Counted from the stretch's first letter, positions 38,180-47,424 are shown. The stretch: 64,000 bases of DNA from Streptomyces alboflavus (GCF_000716675.1 NZ_JNXT01000014.1:72838-136837), one strand, 5' to 3'. Notes: generated from the sequence alone by a model not told the origin. Program-made: numbers and translations.

Positions 38180-38246
38180 ACCTGTGACACGGCACGGAGC
38201 CCCGCCTCTCCCGTCCGGAGATCGCACGGAGATCCTGGAGGCTCCC

Positions 38247-39779
38247 ATGACCACACCCCGTACGACCTACGTCACGACGACCATTCCGTACGTCAACGCC
38301 CGCCCCCACCTGGGCTTCGCCCTCGAACTCGTGCAGGCCGACGTGCTGGCCCGGCACCGCCGCCACCGGGGGGACAGGGTCCGCTTCCTCACCGGCACGG
38401 ACGACAACTCCCTGAAGAACGTCCTCGCCGCCGAGGCCGAGGGCGTCCCCGTGCAGGACTTCGTCGACCGCAACGCGGACGCGTTCGCCGCGCTGCGCGA
38501 CCCGCTCGCCCTGTCGTTCGACGACTTCATCCGGACCAGCCGGGACCCGCGCCACCGGGTCGGCGTGGAGCGGCTCTGGCGGCGGTGCGCAGCCTCCGGC
38601 GACCTGTACCGCAAGCACTACGAAGGCCTGTACTGCGTCGGCTGCGAGCAGTTCTACACCCCGGCCGAACTCGTCGGCGGCCGCTGCGCCGAGCACGGCA
38701 CGGCGCCCCGGCCCGTCGCCGAGGAGAACTGGTTCTTCCGCCTGTCGCGGTACGCGGACCAGCTGCACGCACTGATCACGTCCGGCCGTCTGCGCATCGA
38801 GCCCGCCGTCCGCCGCAACGAGGTCCTCGCCCTGATCGAGGGCGGTCTGCACGACTTCTCGGTGTCGCGCTCGCAGACCCGTGCCCGCGGCTGGGGCATC
38901 CCCGTGCCCGACGACCCGGACCAGGTCGTGTACGTGTGGTGGGACGCGCTCGGCAACTATGTGACGAGCCTCGGGTACGGCACCGACGACCCCGCGTACG
39001 ACCGGTGGTGGACCGGTGCGACGCGCCGCAGCCACCTGCTCGGGAAGGGCGTCGTCCGCTTCCACGCCGTGTACTGGCCCGCGATGCTCCTGTCGGCCGG
39101 TCTGCCGCTGCCCACCGACATCCTCGTGCACGACTACCTCACCGTCGACGGCCGCAAGATCAGCAAGTCCGGTGGCACGACCGTCGATCCGGCCCAGCTG
39201 GCGGCGGAGTTCGGCACGGACGCGGTCCGCTGGTGGCTGCTGCGCGAGGTGCCCCGGGTCGGGGACGCCGACTTCACCCGGGAGCGGCTGGTGGCGCGCG
39301 CGAACGCCGACCTCGCGGGCGGGCTCGGGAACCTCGTCAACCGGGTCGTGACGATGGCGCACCGCTTCCGCGACGGCCGGGTGCCGGAGCGGAGCACGGC
39401 CGAGGGCGCCCCGGCCGAGGGCACGGAACGCCTGGCGGCCGTCTGTCGTGAGGTGCGGGGCCAGGTCGACGACGCCCTCGCGGACTTCGACTTCCGGCGG
39501 GCGACGGCCGCCGTGTGGCGGATCGTCCAGGAGGCCGACCGCTGTGTCGACGGTACGCGGCCGTGGGAGCTGGCCAGGGCCGAGCGCGCGGGCGACCGGG
39601 CTGCGGGCGACCGGCTCGACGAGGTCCTCGCGGCGCTGGTCGGGGCGTGTCGCACGGTCGCGGACCAGCTCGGCCCGTTCCTGCCGGAGTCCGCGGCGCG
39701 GGTGGCGGCGCAGTGCGCGCCGACGGACGGCCGCCTCCCGGCGGCGCGCCCGCTGTTCGCGCGGGTGGGCGAGGCGTAG
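38247..39779 (+). CDS. metG: Methionyl-tRNA synthetase
   Basis: 510 residues. Class I signatures are HLGF (21-24, the HIGH motif) and KISKS (304-308, the KMSKS motif). One zinc knuckle is visible, C130 and C133 with a second C/H pair in GGRCAEHG. The C-terminal anticodon-binding helices end the protein; there is no tRNA-binding appendix. The sequence looks like the bacterial-type short form, which may be a second synthetase beside the usual housekeeping one. GGAG lies 9 bases before the ATG. Expression is probably controlled by the leader at 38084-38179. Confidence 0.93.
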   Translation: MTTPRTTYVTTTIPYVNARPHLGFALELVQADVLARHRRHRGDRVRFLTGTDDNSLKNVLAAEAEGVPVQDFVDRNADAFAALRDPLALSFDDFIRTSRDPRHRVGVERLWRRCAASGDLYRKHYEGLYCVGCEQFYTPAELVGGRCAEHGTAPRPVAEENWFFRLSRYADQLHALITSGRLRIEPAVRRNEVLALIEGGLHDFSVSRSQTRARGWGIPVPDDPDQVVYVWWDALGNYVTSLGYGTDDPAYDRWWTGATRRSHLLGKGVVRFHAVYWPAMLLSAGLPLPTDILVHDYLTVDGRKISKSGGTTVDPAQLAAEFGTDAVRWWLLREVPRVGDADFTRERLVARANADLAGGLGNLVNRVVTMAHRFRDGRVPERSTAEGAPAEGTERLAAVCREVRGQVDDALADFDFRRATAAVWRIVQEADRCVDGTRPWELARAERAGDRAAGDRLDEVLAALVGACRTVADQLGPFLPESAARVAAQCAPTDGRLPAARPLFARVGEA

Positions 39780-39812
39780 GGGACTGCGGCAGGGGGGCGC
39801 GGCAGGTCTGGC

Positions 39813-40934
39813 CTACGCCCCGCCCTCCACCCGCCCCTGCCCGGGCCCACTCCCCTCACCTCTCACCGACCCTGGGCTCTGTTCCCGCCGTTCGGCATCC
39901 CGTACGAGATCCAGAGCGCGGCCCAGGGTGGTGAGGCGGTCGGCGAGGGTGGCTCCGGCCGGGTAGAGGCGGACGGTGGTGACTCCCGCCGCCCGCCACA
40001 CCCGCAGCCGTTCGCGCACCCGGTCCTCGGTGCCGATGAGCGTCGTCGCGAGGACCATGTCGTCGCTGATCAGCGCCGTGGCGCCGTCCCGGTCGCCGGC
40101 CTGCCAGCGGTCGCGCACCGCGGCGGCGACCTCGCTCCAGCCCTGGCGGCTGTACGCGTCGTTGTAGAAGTTCGTGGCCGCCGTGCCCATGCCGCCCAGG
40201 CTGAAGGCGAGTTCCTTCTTGCGCCCGCCGACCAGCGCGCGCAGGCCGTCCTCGTCGTCGGCGAACGCCACTTCGGCGCCCTGACAGATGTCCAGGTCGG
40301 CGCGGGTCCGTCCCGCTTCGGCGAGCCCGGCGTCGAGGTGGTCGAAGTAGGCCTCCTTGGCTCCTTCGGGTACGAAGCCGGTGCCGAGCCAGCCGTCGGC
40401 GACGCGGCCGGTGAGGCGGAGCATGCGGGGTGAGAGCGTGGCGAGGTGGACGGGCAGGTCGTGCTCGGCGCGGATCGCCAGGCGCATGGGCCGGGCGTCG
40501 CCGCCCGGCAGCGGCAGGGTGAACTCCCGCCCCTCGTAGGCGAGTTTCTCCCCGGCCACCGCCTGCCGGACGATCTCGACGGTCTCCCGCATCCGTGCGA
40601 GCGGCCGGTCGAAGGGGACCCCGTGCAGCCCCTCGACGACCTGCGGTCCGGACGGCCCGAGGCCCAGCAGGAACCGGCCGTCGGAGATGTTCGACAGGGT
40701 GATCGCGGCGCGGGCGATGGCCACGGGCGTGCGGGTGCCGAGCTGGATGACGCCGGAGCCGAGCCGGATGCGGTGGGTGCGGGCGGCCAGATAGCCGAGC
40801 GGGGACGGCGCTTCGGCGCCCCAGGCCTCGGCGACCCAGCAGGTGTCGAGGCCCAGCTTCTCGGCCTCGGTGACGTAGGTGACGGTGTCCTGCCAGTCGG
40901 CGCCGGACGCCTCGACGGTGGTCGCCGTGCGCAT
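39813..40934 (-). CDS. LLM-class F420-dependent oxidoreductase
   Basis: 373 residues. Luciferase-like barrel: EAEKLGLDTCWVAEAWGAEAPSPLGYLA at the N-terminus and GRFLLGLGPSGPQVVEGLHG, both typical of F420-dependent enzymes. It likely uses F420H2 or F420 as hydride carrier; the substrate is unknown. Its ATG overlaps the stop of the SRPBCC gene (TGATG), so the two are coupled. The C-terminus has a Gly/Glu-rich tail. Confidence 0.9.
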   Translation of the reverse strand: MRTATTVEASGADWQDTVTYVTEAEKLGLDTCWVAEAWGAEAPSPLGYLAARTHRIRLGSGVIQLGTRTPVAIARAAITLSNISDGRFLLGLGPSGPQVVEGLHGVPFDRPLARMRETVEIVRQAVAGEKLAYEGREFTLPLPGGDARPMRLAIRAEHDLPVHLATLSPRMLRLTGRVADGWLGTGFVPEGAKEAYFDHLDAGLAEAGRTRADLDICQGAEVAFADDEDGLRALVGGRKKELAFSLGGMGTAATNFYNDAYSRQGWSEVAAAVRDRWQAGDRDGATALISDDMVLATTLIGTEDRVRERLRVWRAAGVTTVRLYPAGATLADRLTTLGRALDLVRDAERREQSPGSVRGEGSGPGQGRVEGGA

Positions 40935-41446
40935 CACGCGTCCCCCTCGGCGAGTGCCTTGATGGTGTCGAGGGTGGCGCTCATCCCGCGCTCCAGTTCC
41001 CGCATCCGTACGAAGACGATCTTCTGCTCCTTCTCCGGTGCCCGCTCGATCGCGAGCGAGAGGCCGGAAGGGCCGGGGCCCATCCGCATCCAGTGCGTCA
41101 GCTCGGTGCCGCCGTCGCGGTCCCGCAGGCTGAACCGCCAGGAGGCGCTGGGGCGTTCGGGGTCGGTGACCGCCCAGCCGAAGACGTGGGGCGGCTCGCA
41201 CTCGACGACGTGGGACGTGGTGGTCCACGCGCCGAAGGCCTCGTGTCCGTTGTGCCCGGCGAAGCGCGCTCCCGGGGCCGGGGCGGCGGCGCCGTCCAGC
41301 CACTCCACGGCCCGCAGTTCGCCGCTGCGGTCCGGCATCAGCGTGATGTCGGTGGCGAGGTCCCACACGCGGTGGGGCGGCGCGTCGATCCAGGTGCGCA
41401 CCTCGACGGTCGGCTGGTCCACGTAACGTACGCCAGTCCACTCCAT
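40934..41446 (-). CDS. SRPBCC-family protein
   Basis: 170 residues with a START/Bet v1-like fold: VEVRTWIDAPPHRVWDLATDITLMPDRS opens the domain, and a C-terminal long helix follows RAPEKEQKIVFVRM. Family members bind lipids or polyketide-like ligands or act as cyclases. Coupling to an F420-type oxidoreductase suggests they share a substrate, which is inference. Confidence 0.88.
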   Translation of the reverse strand: MEWTGVRYVDQPTVEVRTWIDAPPHRVWDLATDITLMPDRSGELRAVEWLDGAAAPAPGARFAGHNGHEAFGAWTTTSHVVECEPPHVFGWAVTDPERPSASWRFSLRDRDGGTELTHWMRMGPGPSGLSLAIERAPEKEQKIVFVRMRELERGMSATLDTIKALAEGDA

Positions 41447-41598
41447 GGCCAGCAGAGTTGCTCAACAGGACTGACCTGTCAAGGAGTTGTCACGCGACCC
41501 GGGCATCGGGAGAACGGGGTTCTTGCCGCGGCAGCTCGGGCACACTGGTGCGGTCGGATCCCCTCTGCGGGGCGGGCGATGCGGGTGAGGCGAGGACG

Positions 41599-41997
41599 AT
41601 GTGGCCGCGGGTCAATGGAATGCGCTCCCTGGAACTGGGCGTCCCGGGGGCGATGCGGGCCGAGCTGAACAGCCTCGTCCTGGCGGGGGCGAAGACGACC
41701 ACGACGGGTCTCCTCGCCGACTACGCCAAGGAGACCGAGGGGCTTGAGTATCCCGGCGAGCGTCTGGCCGTCCTGGACGACTCCGGCGCGTGCGTGACCA
41801 CGGTCGAGATCGTCGGCGTGCGGGTGCTGCCGTTCGCGGAGGTGACGTGGGTGCACGCCGACGCCGAGGGGGAGGGTTTCGCGGACCTCGCGGACTGGCG
41901 CTCGGGGCATCTGCGCTACTGGGCGCGGCAGGGGGTGTCCGTCACGGACGGCACCCTCGTGGTGTGCCTGGCCTTCCGGCTGGTGGAGACGTCTTGA
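41599..41997 (+). CDS. ASCH-domain protein
   Basis: 132 residues. LNSLVLAGAKTTTTGLLADY and WRSGHLRYWARQ are typical ASCH (PUA-like) motifs; the fold binds RNA or nucleosides and some members are ribonucleases or amidohydrolases. ATG 41599 follows GAGGCGAGG. The open frame back to 41458 is not protein-like. A terminator follows at 42060. Confidence 0.88.
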   Translation: MWPRVNGMRSLELGVPGAMRAELNSLVLAGAKTTTTGLLADYAKETEGLEYPGERLAVLDDSGACVTTVEIVGVRVLPFAEVTWVHADAEGEGFADLADWRSGHLRYWARQGVSVTDGTLVVCLAFRLVETS

Positions 41998-42059
41998 CCC
42001 GCTGACGTGACCCGCCGACGGAGGCCGCTCGGCCCGGGAGAAGCCGGGCAAAAAAGAAA

Positions 42060-42083
42060 GCAAGGAGAACACCCGCTCCTTGC
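42060..42083 (+). terminator. Terminator after the ASCH gene
   Basis: GCAAGGAG (42060-42067) pairs with CTCCTTGC (42076-42083), preceded by an A-rich run and followed by CACTCTTAACTT. A good intrinsic terminator that insulates the helR promoter. Confidence 0.7.
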
Positions 42084-42105
42084 CACTCTTAACTTATAGC
42101 GCACC

Positions 42106-42128
42106 GGGGGGCTTGCGGCAAGGCCCCC
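42106..42128 (+). promoter_or_regulatory. Rifamycin-associated element (RAE)
   Basis: GGGGCTTGCGGCAAGGCCC (42108-42126) matches the inverted-repeat RAE reported upstream of rifamycin-resistance genes in actinomycetes, including helR. It is a dyad GGGGG-CTTGC-G-GCAAG-GCCCCC, 63 bases before the helR start. AT-rich DNA at 42087-42099 just before it probably holds the -10 box. Confidence 0.85.
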
Positions 42129-42191
42129 GTCGTACCGCAGAATCGCTGACCTCAGCCAGCCCGACCTGCGGAAACGGGAGATTCACCCAGC

Positions 42192-44396
42192 ATGACCCCC
42201 CTGACCACCAGTGCGTTCAACCTGCCCGACCGACTCGACGCCAAGGCCGACCCGGCGCTCATCGCCGACGACGAGCAGCACTTCGCGGCCATCGCGGAGA
42301 CCCTCGCGCAGACGATCGCCGAGCTGTCCGACCGCCTGGACAGCGTGCGCAGGGCACCCGGCGGCATCGGCCGCCAGGGTCTGGACCGGGACGCGGAGGT
42401 CCACCGGCTGACCGCACGGCTGCGCGCCCTGCGCCGCTTCGGCCTTGACCTGTGCCTGGGGCGCGTCGTCGGCGCGGACGACCCCGAGCCCCTGTACGTG
42501 GGGCGGCTCGGCCTCACCGACAGCTCGGGGCGAAGGCTCCTGATCGACTGGCGCTCCCCCGCGGCCGAGCCGTTCTTCGCGGCGACGCACGCCCGTCCGA
42601 TGGGCCTGGCGAGCCGCCGAAGGTACCGCTGGACCAGCGGGCGGATCAGCGACTACTGGGACGAGGTGTTCACCGCCGACGGCCTCGAGCACCACGCGGC
42701 GCTCGACGACCAGTCCGCGTTCATCGCGAGCCTCGGCAGCAACCGGTCGGAGCGGATGCGTGATGTGCTCGGCACCATCCAGGCCGACCAGGACGCCATC
42801 ATCCGCGCGGGTTCCCGCGGCGCCCTCGTCGTCGACGGCGGCCCCGGAACGGGCAAGACCGTCGTCGCCCTGCACCGCTCCGCGTACCTCCTGTACTCCG
42901 ACCCCCGCCTCGGCCACCACCGGCGCGGCGGCGGCATCCTGTTCGTCGGCCCGCACGAGCCCTACCTGGGATACGTCGCCGACGTCCTGCCCAGCCTCGG
43001 TGAGGACGGCGTCCAGACCTGCACCCTGCGGGACCTCGTCGCCGAGGGCGCGGCGGCGGAGCCCGAAGCCGACCCGGAGGTGGCCCGTCTGAAGTCGTCC
43101 GCGGGCATGGTGCGGGCCATCGAGAAGGCCGTCGCGTTCTACGAGGAGCCGCCCACCCAGGCCATGACCGTCTCGACGCCCTGGGCCGAGGTCCGGGTGA
43201 GCGCCGACGACTGGGCCGAGGCGTTCGGGGCACCGGGCTCCGGTACTCCGCACAACGAGGCGCGGGAGCAGATCTGGGAGGAGCTCGCGTCGATCCTGAT
43301 GGACAAGCAGGGGATGGACGAGGAGGAGGACGGCGTCTCACCCGAGCTGTTCCTGCGCGCGCTGCGCCAGGACCGCGACCTCGTCACGGCTCTCGACCGG
43401 GCGTGGCCGCTGCTCGAGGCCGCCGACCTGGTCTCCGACCTGTGGACGGTCCCGGCCTATCTGCGGATGTGCGCGCCCTGGCTGGACCGCGACGAGGTGC
43501 ACAGGCTCCAGCGCAAGGAAGCGCCGCATGCCTGGACGGTGTCCGACCTGCCGCTCCTGGACGCGGCCCGGCAGCGGCTCGGCGACCCGGAGGCGGCCCG
43601 TCTGAAGCGCCGCAAGGCCGCCGCCGTCGCCGCCGAGCGCGAGCGCATGTCCCGCGTCATCGACGAGATCGTCACGGCCGCCGACATCGACTCGGCCGGG
43701 GACGAGAGCGAGGGCGCGGTGCGGATGCTGCGCGGCAAGGACCTCCAGGACAGCTTGATCGACGAGAACGCCCTGCCCACCGCCGACGCGGACCGGCTCG
43801 CGGGCCCGTTCGCGCACGTCGTCGTGGACGAGGCGCAGGAACTGACCGACGCGGAGTGGCAGATGCTGCTCCTTCGCTGCCCGTCGCGCAGCTTCACCAT
43901 CGTCGGCGACCGCGCGCAGGCCAGGCACGGGTTCACGGAGTCGTGGGAGGAGCGCCTCGGGCGGGCCGGACTCGACCGGATCAGGCCGGCCTCCCTGACC
44001 GTCAACTACCGCACCCCGGAAGAGATCATGACGGAGGCCGAGCCGGTGATCCGGGCCGCGATCCCGGACGCCAACGTGCCGACGTCCATCCGCAGCAGCG
44101 GCCTGCCCGTCGTCCACGGATCCGTCGCGGACCTCGGCACGGTCCTCGACGACTGGCTGGCCACGCACGCCGACGGGACCGTCTGCGTCATCACCACGGG
44201 TGCCACCGAGGTCGGCGCGCTCCCGGCGACGCCCCGGGTCCGGTCTCTCACCCCGGAGCTGTCGAAGGGTCTGGAGTTCGACCTGGTCGTCCTCATCGAC
44301 CCGGAGTCGTACGGCGAGGGCATCGAGGGGGCGGTGGACCGCTATGTCGCGATGACCCGGGCGACGCAGCGGCTCGTCGTGCTCACGAGCGACTGA
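42192..44396 (+). CDS. helR: HelR, RNA polymerase-displacing helicase-like ATPase
   Basis: 734 residues, UvrD/HelD-like. N-terminal coiled-coil arm (residues ~25-100) that enters RNA polymerase channels in HelD-type proteins, then Walker A GGPGTGKT (216-223), Walker B DEAQ (546-549), and C-terminal helicase motifs (SKGLEFDLVVLID, YVAMTRATQRL). HelR frees RNA polymerase from rifamycin and recycles stalled enzyme, giving tolerance. The RAE upstream is strong support for this rather than ordinary HelD. ATG 42192 follows GAAACGGGAG. Stand-alone gene. Confidence 0.92.
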   Translation: MTPLTTSAFNLPDRLDAKADPALIADDEQHFAAIAETLAQTIAELSDRLDSVRRAPGGIGRQGLDRDAEVHRLTARLRALRRFGLDLCLGRVVGADDPEPLYVGRLGLTDSSGRRLLIDWRSPAAEPFFAATHARPMGLASRRRYRWTSGRISDYWDEVFTADGLEHHAALDDQSAFIASLGSNRSERMRDVLGTIQADQDAIIRAGSRGALVVDGGPGTGKTVVALHRSAYLLYSDPRLGHHRRGGGILFVGPHEPYLGYVADVLPSLGEDGVQTCTLRDLVAEGAAAEPEADPEVARLKSSAGMVRAIEKAVAFYEEPPTQAMTVSTPWAEVRVSADDWAEAFGAPGSGTPHNEAREQIWEELASILMDKQGMDEEEDGVSPELFLRALRQDRDLVTALDRAWPLLEAADLVSDLWTVPAYLRMCAPWLDRDEVHRLQRKEAPHAWTVSDLPLLDAARQRLGDPEAARLKRRKAAAVAAERERMSRVIDEIVTAADIDSAGDESEGAVRMLRGKDLQDSLIDENALPTADADRLAGPFAHVVVDEAQELTDAEWQMLLLRCPSRSFTIVGDRAQARHGFTESWEERLGRAGLDRIRPASLTVNYRTPEEIMTEAEPVIRAAIPDANVPTSIRSSGLPVVHGSVADLGTVLDDWLATHADGTVCVITTGATEVGALPATPRVRSLTPELSKGLEFDLVVLIDPESYGEGIEGAVDRYVAMTRATQRLVVLTSD

Positions 44397-44433
44397 GACC
44401 GCGAGCGCACGTGCACCCGGTGCCGGCCGTGGG

Positions 44434-44784
44434 TCAGCGGTGGCTCAGGACGTTGACCACGCGGCCGTCGGGGTCCCGTGCGAAGAACCGCCGCACGCCC
44501 CACTCCTCGTCCTGGAGCGGGTGGACGATCTCCGCGCCGCTGTCCCGCACCGCCGCGTAGGCCGCGTCCACGTCGTCGACCTCCACGCTCATGTCGGGCG
44601 TGACCGGCGCGGTCCTGTCGGCGGCTGCGTAGAGGCTGATCTGCGCCGTTGGAACGGCCGCGGAGGCGAGGGTCATGATCCAGCCGTGGTTCATGACCTC
44701 TTCGAAGCCCAGCAGGCCGTAGAACTCCCGGCTCTGCGCAGGGGCGTCCGAGGGGATGTTGGGCACGACTCGGCGAACGGACAT
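44434..44784 (-). CDS. VOC-family (glyoxalase-like) protein
   Basis: 116 residues, one VOC module: VPNIPSDAPAQSREFYGLLGFE at the start and FFARDPDGRVVNVLSH at the end. It could be a dioxygenase, isomerase or resistance protein. AGGAG precedes ATG 44784; an in-frame ATG at 44820 is an alternative. It follows the HxlR gene by 59 bases and is likely its target. Confidence 0.88.
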   Translation of the reverse strand: MSVRRVVPNIPSDAPAQSREFYGLLGFEEVMNHGWIMTLASAAVPTAQISLYAAADRTAPVTPDMSVEVDDVDAAYAAVRDSGAEIVHPLQDEEWGVRRFFARDPDGRVVNVLSHR

Positions 44785-44843
44785 CGGGGGCTCCTGAGGG
44801 AAGACCACATCAGACGACATCCCGGGGAACGTGTCCGGGGCTG

Positions 44844-45341
44844 TCACGGGGCGAACCGCCTGCGTACGTCGGCCCGTTCGGCCAGGCGGGCCGGGAAGCC
44901 CGGGCCCATCCGGGGGCGGGTGTCCGCAGCCGTCATGGGTTCCTTGCAGTGCGCGCACACGACCTCGGCGGCGCTGTCGTGGTCGCACGGCTCGTGCCGG
45001 AAGACGACGGGCGCGCCGTCGTCGCCGCTCAGCCAGCGGTTGCCCCAGGTGTTCATCGCGGCGAGGACCCCGAAGAAGTCCCGGCCCTTCTCGGTGAGTA
45101 CGTAGTCGTGGCGCACCGGGTCGCTCTGGTACGGGCGCTTGTCGAGCAGCCCCTCGTCGACCAGGCGTCGCAGCCGGTCGGCGAGGGTGTTGCGCGCGAT
45201 GCCCAGCTCCTGCTGGAACGCGTCGAACCGTGTGACTCCGTAGAAGGCCTCGCGCAGCACCAGCGGCGTCCACCAGTCGCCGAGCAGGTCCATGGTGCGC
45301 GCGATGGAACAGGGCCAATTCGCAAAGGAGGTCCGCCTCAT
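44844..45341 (-). CDS. HxlR-family regulator
   Basis: 165 residues. CSIARTMDLLGDWWTPLVLREAFYGVTRFDAFQ is the family signature; the N-terminal Cys is redox-active in known members such as HypR. A C-terminal CAHC knuckle (~130) is an addition seen in an actinobacterial branch. It probably controls itself and the VOC gene in one operon. Confidence 0.9.
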   Translation of the reverse strand: MRRTSFANWPCSIARTMDLLGDWWTPLVLREAFYGVTRFDAFQQELGIARNTLADRLRRLVDEGLLDKRPYQSDPVRHDYVLTEKGRDFFGVLAAMNTWGNRWLSGDDGAPVVFRHEPCDHDSAAEVVCAHCKEPMTAADTRPRMGPGFPARLAERADVRRRFAP

Positions 45342-45387
45342 GGGGTCAGCATAGGAAGGGTTCGCGCACCCGTACGCCTTCTGGAGT

Positions 45388-46068
45388 TCACCGGTTCTCC
45401 TCGCGCCCCTTACGCCCCTGGTCCCGCTGGGACGGCCGGCGTTCCTTGGCGCGCCGGTGGTCCGCCACCCGTTCGCGGGTCGCGCAGCGCGGTGAGCAGT
45501 AGCGGCGCTCCGCCCCGCTGCCGCCGGTGACGTACACGTTGGCGCAGCGCGCCGACGCGCACACTCCGCCGGGGGGCCGCTGGCGGTCCCAGACGAGGAC
45601 GGCGAGGGCCATGCAGGACGACGCGAGGAACCACTCGGCCCAGGGCGCGGTGTCGGCGCTGTCGAGGTGGATGTGCCACGGCGAGCCGCCGCCGTGCGCG
45701 GTGAGCCGGACGGGGCCGCAGCCCTCGGCGAGGAGCCGGTTCAGGCGGGTCGCCGCCGCGTCGACGCCGGGGGCGGTGAAGACCTCGCGCAGTTGGGCCG
45801 CGACGGCACGCATGTCCGCGACGTCCGCGTCCGACAGGTCCAGCGGATCGGTCTCGCCGTACTCGCGCAGGACCGCTGCGAGCGCGGCGAGCGAGTCGGC
45901 CGTGGGCTCGGCTCCGTCGTCGCCCTCGGCGCCGAGGACGTTGACGAGCGCGGCGGCGCGCTGGGCGGACCGCAGCACGGAATGGCGGGTGGACCACTCG
46001 CTCGTCGACCCGCGCTGCGGCTCGCTCTTGGACGGGATGGCGGCTGCTGCGTCGTTCGGCCTCTTCAC
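45388..46068 (-). CDS. CGNR zinc-finger (ABATE-domain) regulator 1
   Basis: 226 residues. The ABATE domain is followed by the CGNR zinc finger CASARCANVYVTGG...RRYCSPRCATRERVADHRR near the C-terminus and a basic tail. These are thought to be stress-response DNA-binding regulators but are little studied. The GTG at 46068 has no ribosome-binding site, and TACCCT ends 7 bases before it, so the message is probably leaderless. It is divergent from an MFS exporter, with a GTAACG array between. Confidence 0.85.
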   Translation of the reverse strand: MKRPNDAAAAIPSKSEPQRGSTSEWSTRHSVLRSAQRAAALVNVLGAEGDDGAEPTADSLAALAAVLREYGETDPLDLSDADVADMRAVAAQLREVFTAPGVDAAATRLNRLLAEGCGPVRLTAHGGGSPWHIHLDSADTAPWAEWFLASSCMALAVLVWDRQRPPGGVCASARCANVYVTGGSGAERRYCSPRCATRERVADHRRAKERRPSQRDQGRKGREENR

Positions 46069-46078
46069 GCCCGTCAGG

Positions 46079-46139
46079 GTAACGCCCTTGGCTGCACTGC
46101 CCGTTACCTTGTAACGTCTTGCGAATGTTAAAGCGTTAC
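46079..46139. promoter_or_regulatory. Four-half-site operator array between CGNR regulator and MFS exporter
   Basis: GTAACG at 46079-46084, CGTTAC at 46102-46107, GTAACG at 46111-46116 and CGTTAC at 46134-46139. Spacers are 17, 3 and 17 bases, a symmetric layout. Half-sites overlap both leaderless -10 boxes (TACCCT on minus; TAACGT 46112-46117 on plus), so binding should repress both genes. Confidence 0.7.
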
Positions 46140-47348
46140 AGCATGACGTTGTATCTCACCGGTGCCACGGCCGCCCGCACCGGGGACGAGATGTCAGGGC
46201 CCGCCCTGCTCCTCGTGGGGCTCTCGGTGACGGGGTCGGCGTCGGCGGCGTCGGCGCTCCTGTCGGCGATCACCGTGTCGGCGGCCGTGGGCGGGCCGGT
46301 CTTCGGCGCGCTGCTCGACCGGGCGGCGCGTCCGGGTCGGCTCCTCGCCGGTGCGCTGGCCGTGTACTGCGCGGCGCTGCTCGTCATCCTGCTGAGCCTG
46401 GGACGGCTGCCGCTGCCCGTCGTCCTCGCCACCGCGGTGTGCGGCGGACTGCTCGGGCCCGCGCTCGCCGGTGGCTGGACCTCGCAACTCCCGTGTATGG
46501 CCGCCCAGGAGGACCTGCCGCGCGCCAACGCCCTGGACGCGCTGACGTTCAACACCGCGAGCCTTGCGGGCCCCGCGCTGGCCGGTGCGGTCGCGATGAC
46601 GGCGGGCGCCTCGGTGGGTGTCGTGGTGTCCCTGGCCCTGATCGCCCTCGCGCTCCCGGCCGCGTGGACGCTCCCGACGCGCGCCCCGGCGGCCCGCGCC
46701 GAGCCGTCCCCGTCCGTCGTCGCCGACCTCTTCGCCGGCTTCGCCGCCATCGGCCGCGCCCGGCCGCTCGCCCGCGCCACCCTCACCTCCGTCGTGTCCT
46801 ACGTAGGTGTCGGCATGCTGGTGACCTGCACGCCCCTGCTCGGCGAACGGGCCCTGGGCTCGACCGGTTCGGGCACGTTCCTGCTCGCGGCCCTCGCCGC
46901 CACGTCCCTCCTCGCGAACGCGCTCCTGGCCCGCCGCCCCGATCTGCTCAGGCCCGACGCCACGATCCTGGGCAGCGTCCTCGTCCTCGCCCTCGCGCTG
47001 CTCCTCGCCGCGACCCTGTCGCCCCTCGCCCTGTTCGCGGCGATGGCGGTGGCCGGAGCGGCGGAGGGACCGCAGTTGACCGCGCTGTTCGCGGTACGCC
47101 ACCGGGAGGCCCCCGACCGGCTGCGCGGCCAGATCTTCACCACCGGCGCCAGCCTGAAGATCACCGGCTTCGCGATCGGCGCGGGCCTCGGCGGTCCGGT
47201 CGCCACCTGGTCGCTGTCCGGCTCGCTCCTCGTGGCGGCGGGCTGCGAAGTCCTCGCCGCGCTGAGCTTCGTACTTCTCACCGTGCTCCCCGTACGTCAC
47301 TCGGACGCGCCGTCGTCACACGCCTCCCGGGCGCGGGTACAGCCGTAA
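46125..47348 (+). CDS. MFS exporter with a TTA second codon
   Basis: 407 residues, 12 predicted membrane segments, drug-efflux-like (LYLTGATAARTGDEMSGPALLLVGL). ATG 46125 is chosen because TAACGT ends 7 bases before it, giving a leaderless message. Its second codon is TTA, so translation would need the bldA tRNA. A downstream ATG at 46143 would avoid the TTA but lacks any ribosome site. The last half-site of the operator lies inside the gene. Substrate unknown; likely exports a compound sensed through the CGNR protein. Confidence 0.88.
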   Translation: MLKRYSMTLYLTGATAARTGDEMSGPALLLVGLSVTGSASAASALLSAITVSAAVGGPVFGALLDRAARPGRLLAGALAVYCAALLVILLSLGRLPLPVVLATAVCGGLLGPALAGGWTSQLPCMAAQEDLPRANALDALTFNTASLAGPALAGAVAMTAGASVGVVVSLALIALALPAAWTLPTRAPAARAEPSPSVVADLFAGFAAIGRARPLARATLTSVVSYVGVGMLVTCTPLLGERALGSTGSGTFLLAALAATSLLANALLARRPDLLRPDATILGSVLVLALALLLAATLSPLALFAAMAVAGAAEGPQLTALFAVRHREAPDRLRGQIFTTGASLKITGFAIGAGLGGPVATWSLSGSLLVAAGCEVLAALSFVLLTVLPVRHSDAPSSHASRARVQP

Positions 47349-47424
47349 CGTCCGCTGCGTCCCGTGCGGCGACGCACCGCAACGCCGCCGCCGACCAGGA
47401 GCCCGGACGGGAGCGCCGCCGCTG

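Noticed and set aside
46119..46124. TTG 46119 as MFS start
   Set aside because: No ribosome-binding site, while ATG 46125 sits at the right distance from TAACGT for a leaderless message.
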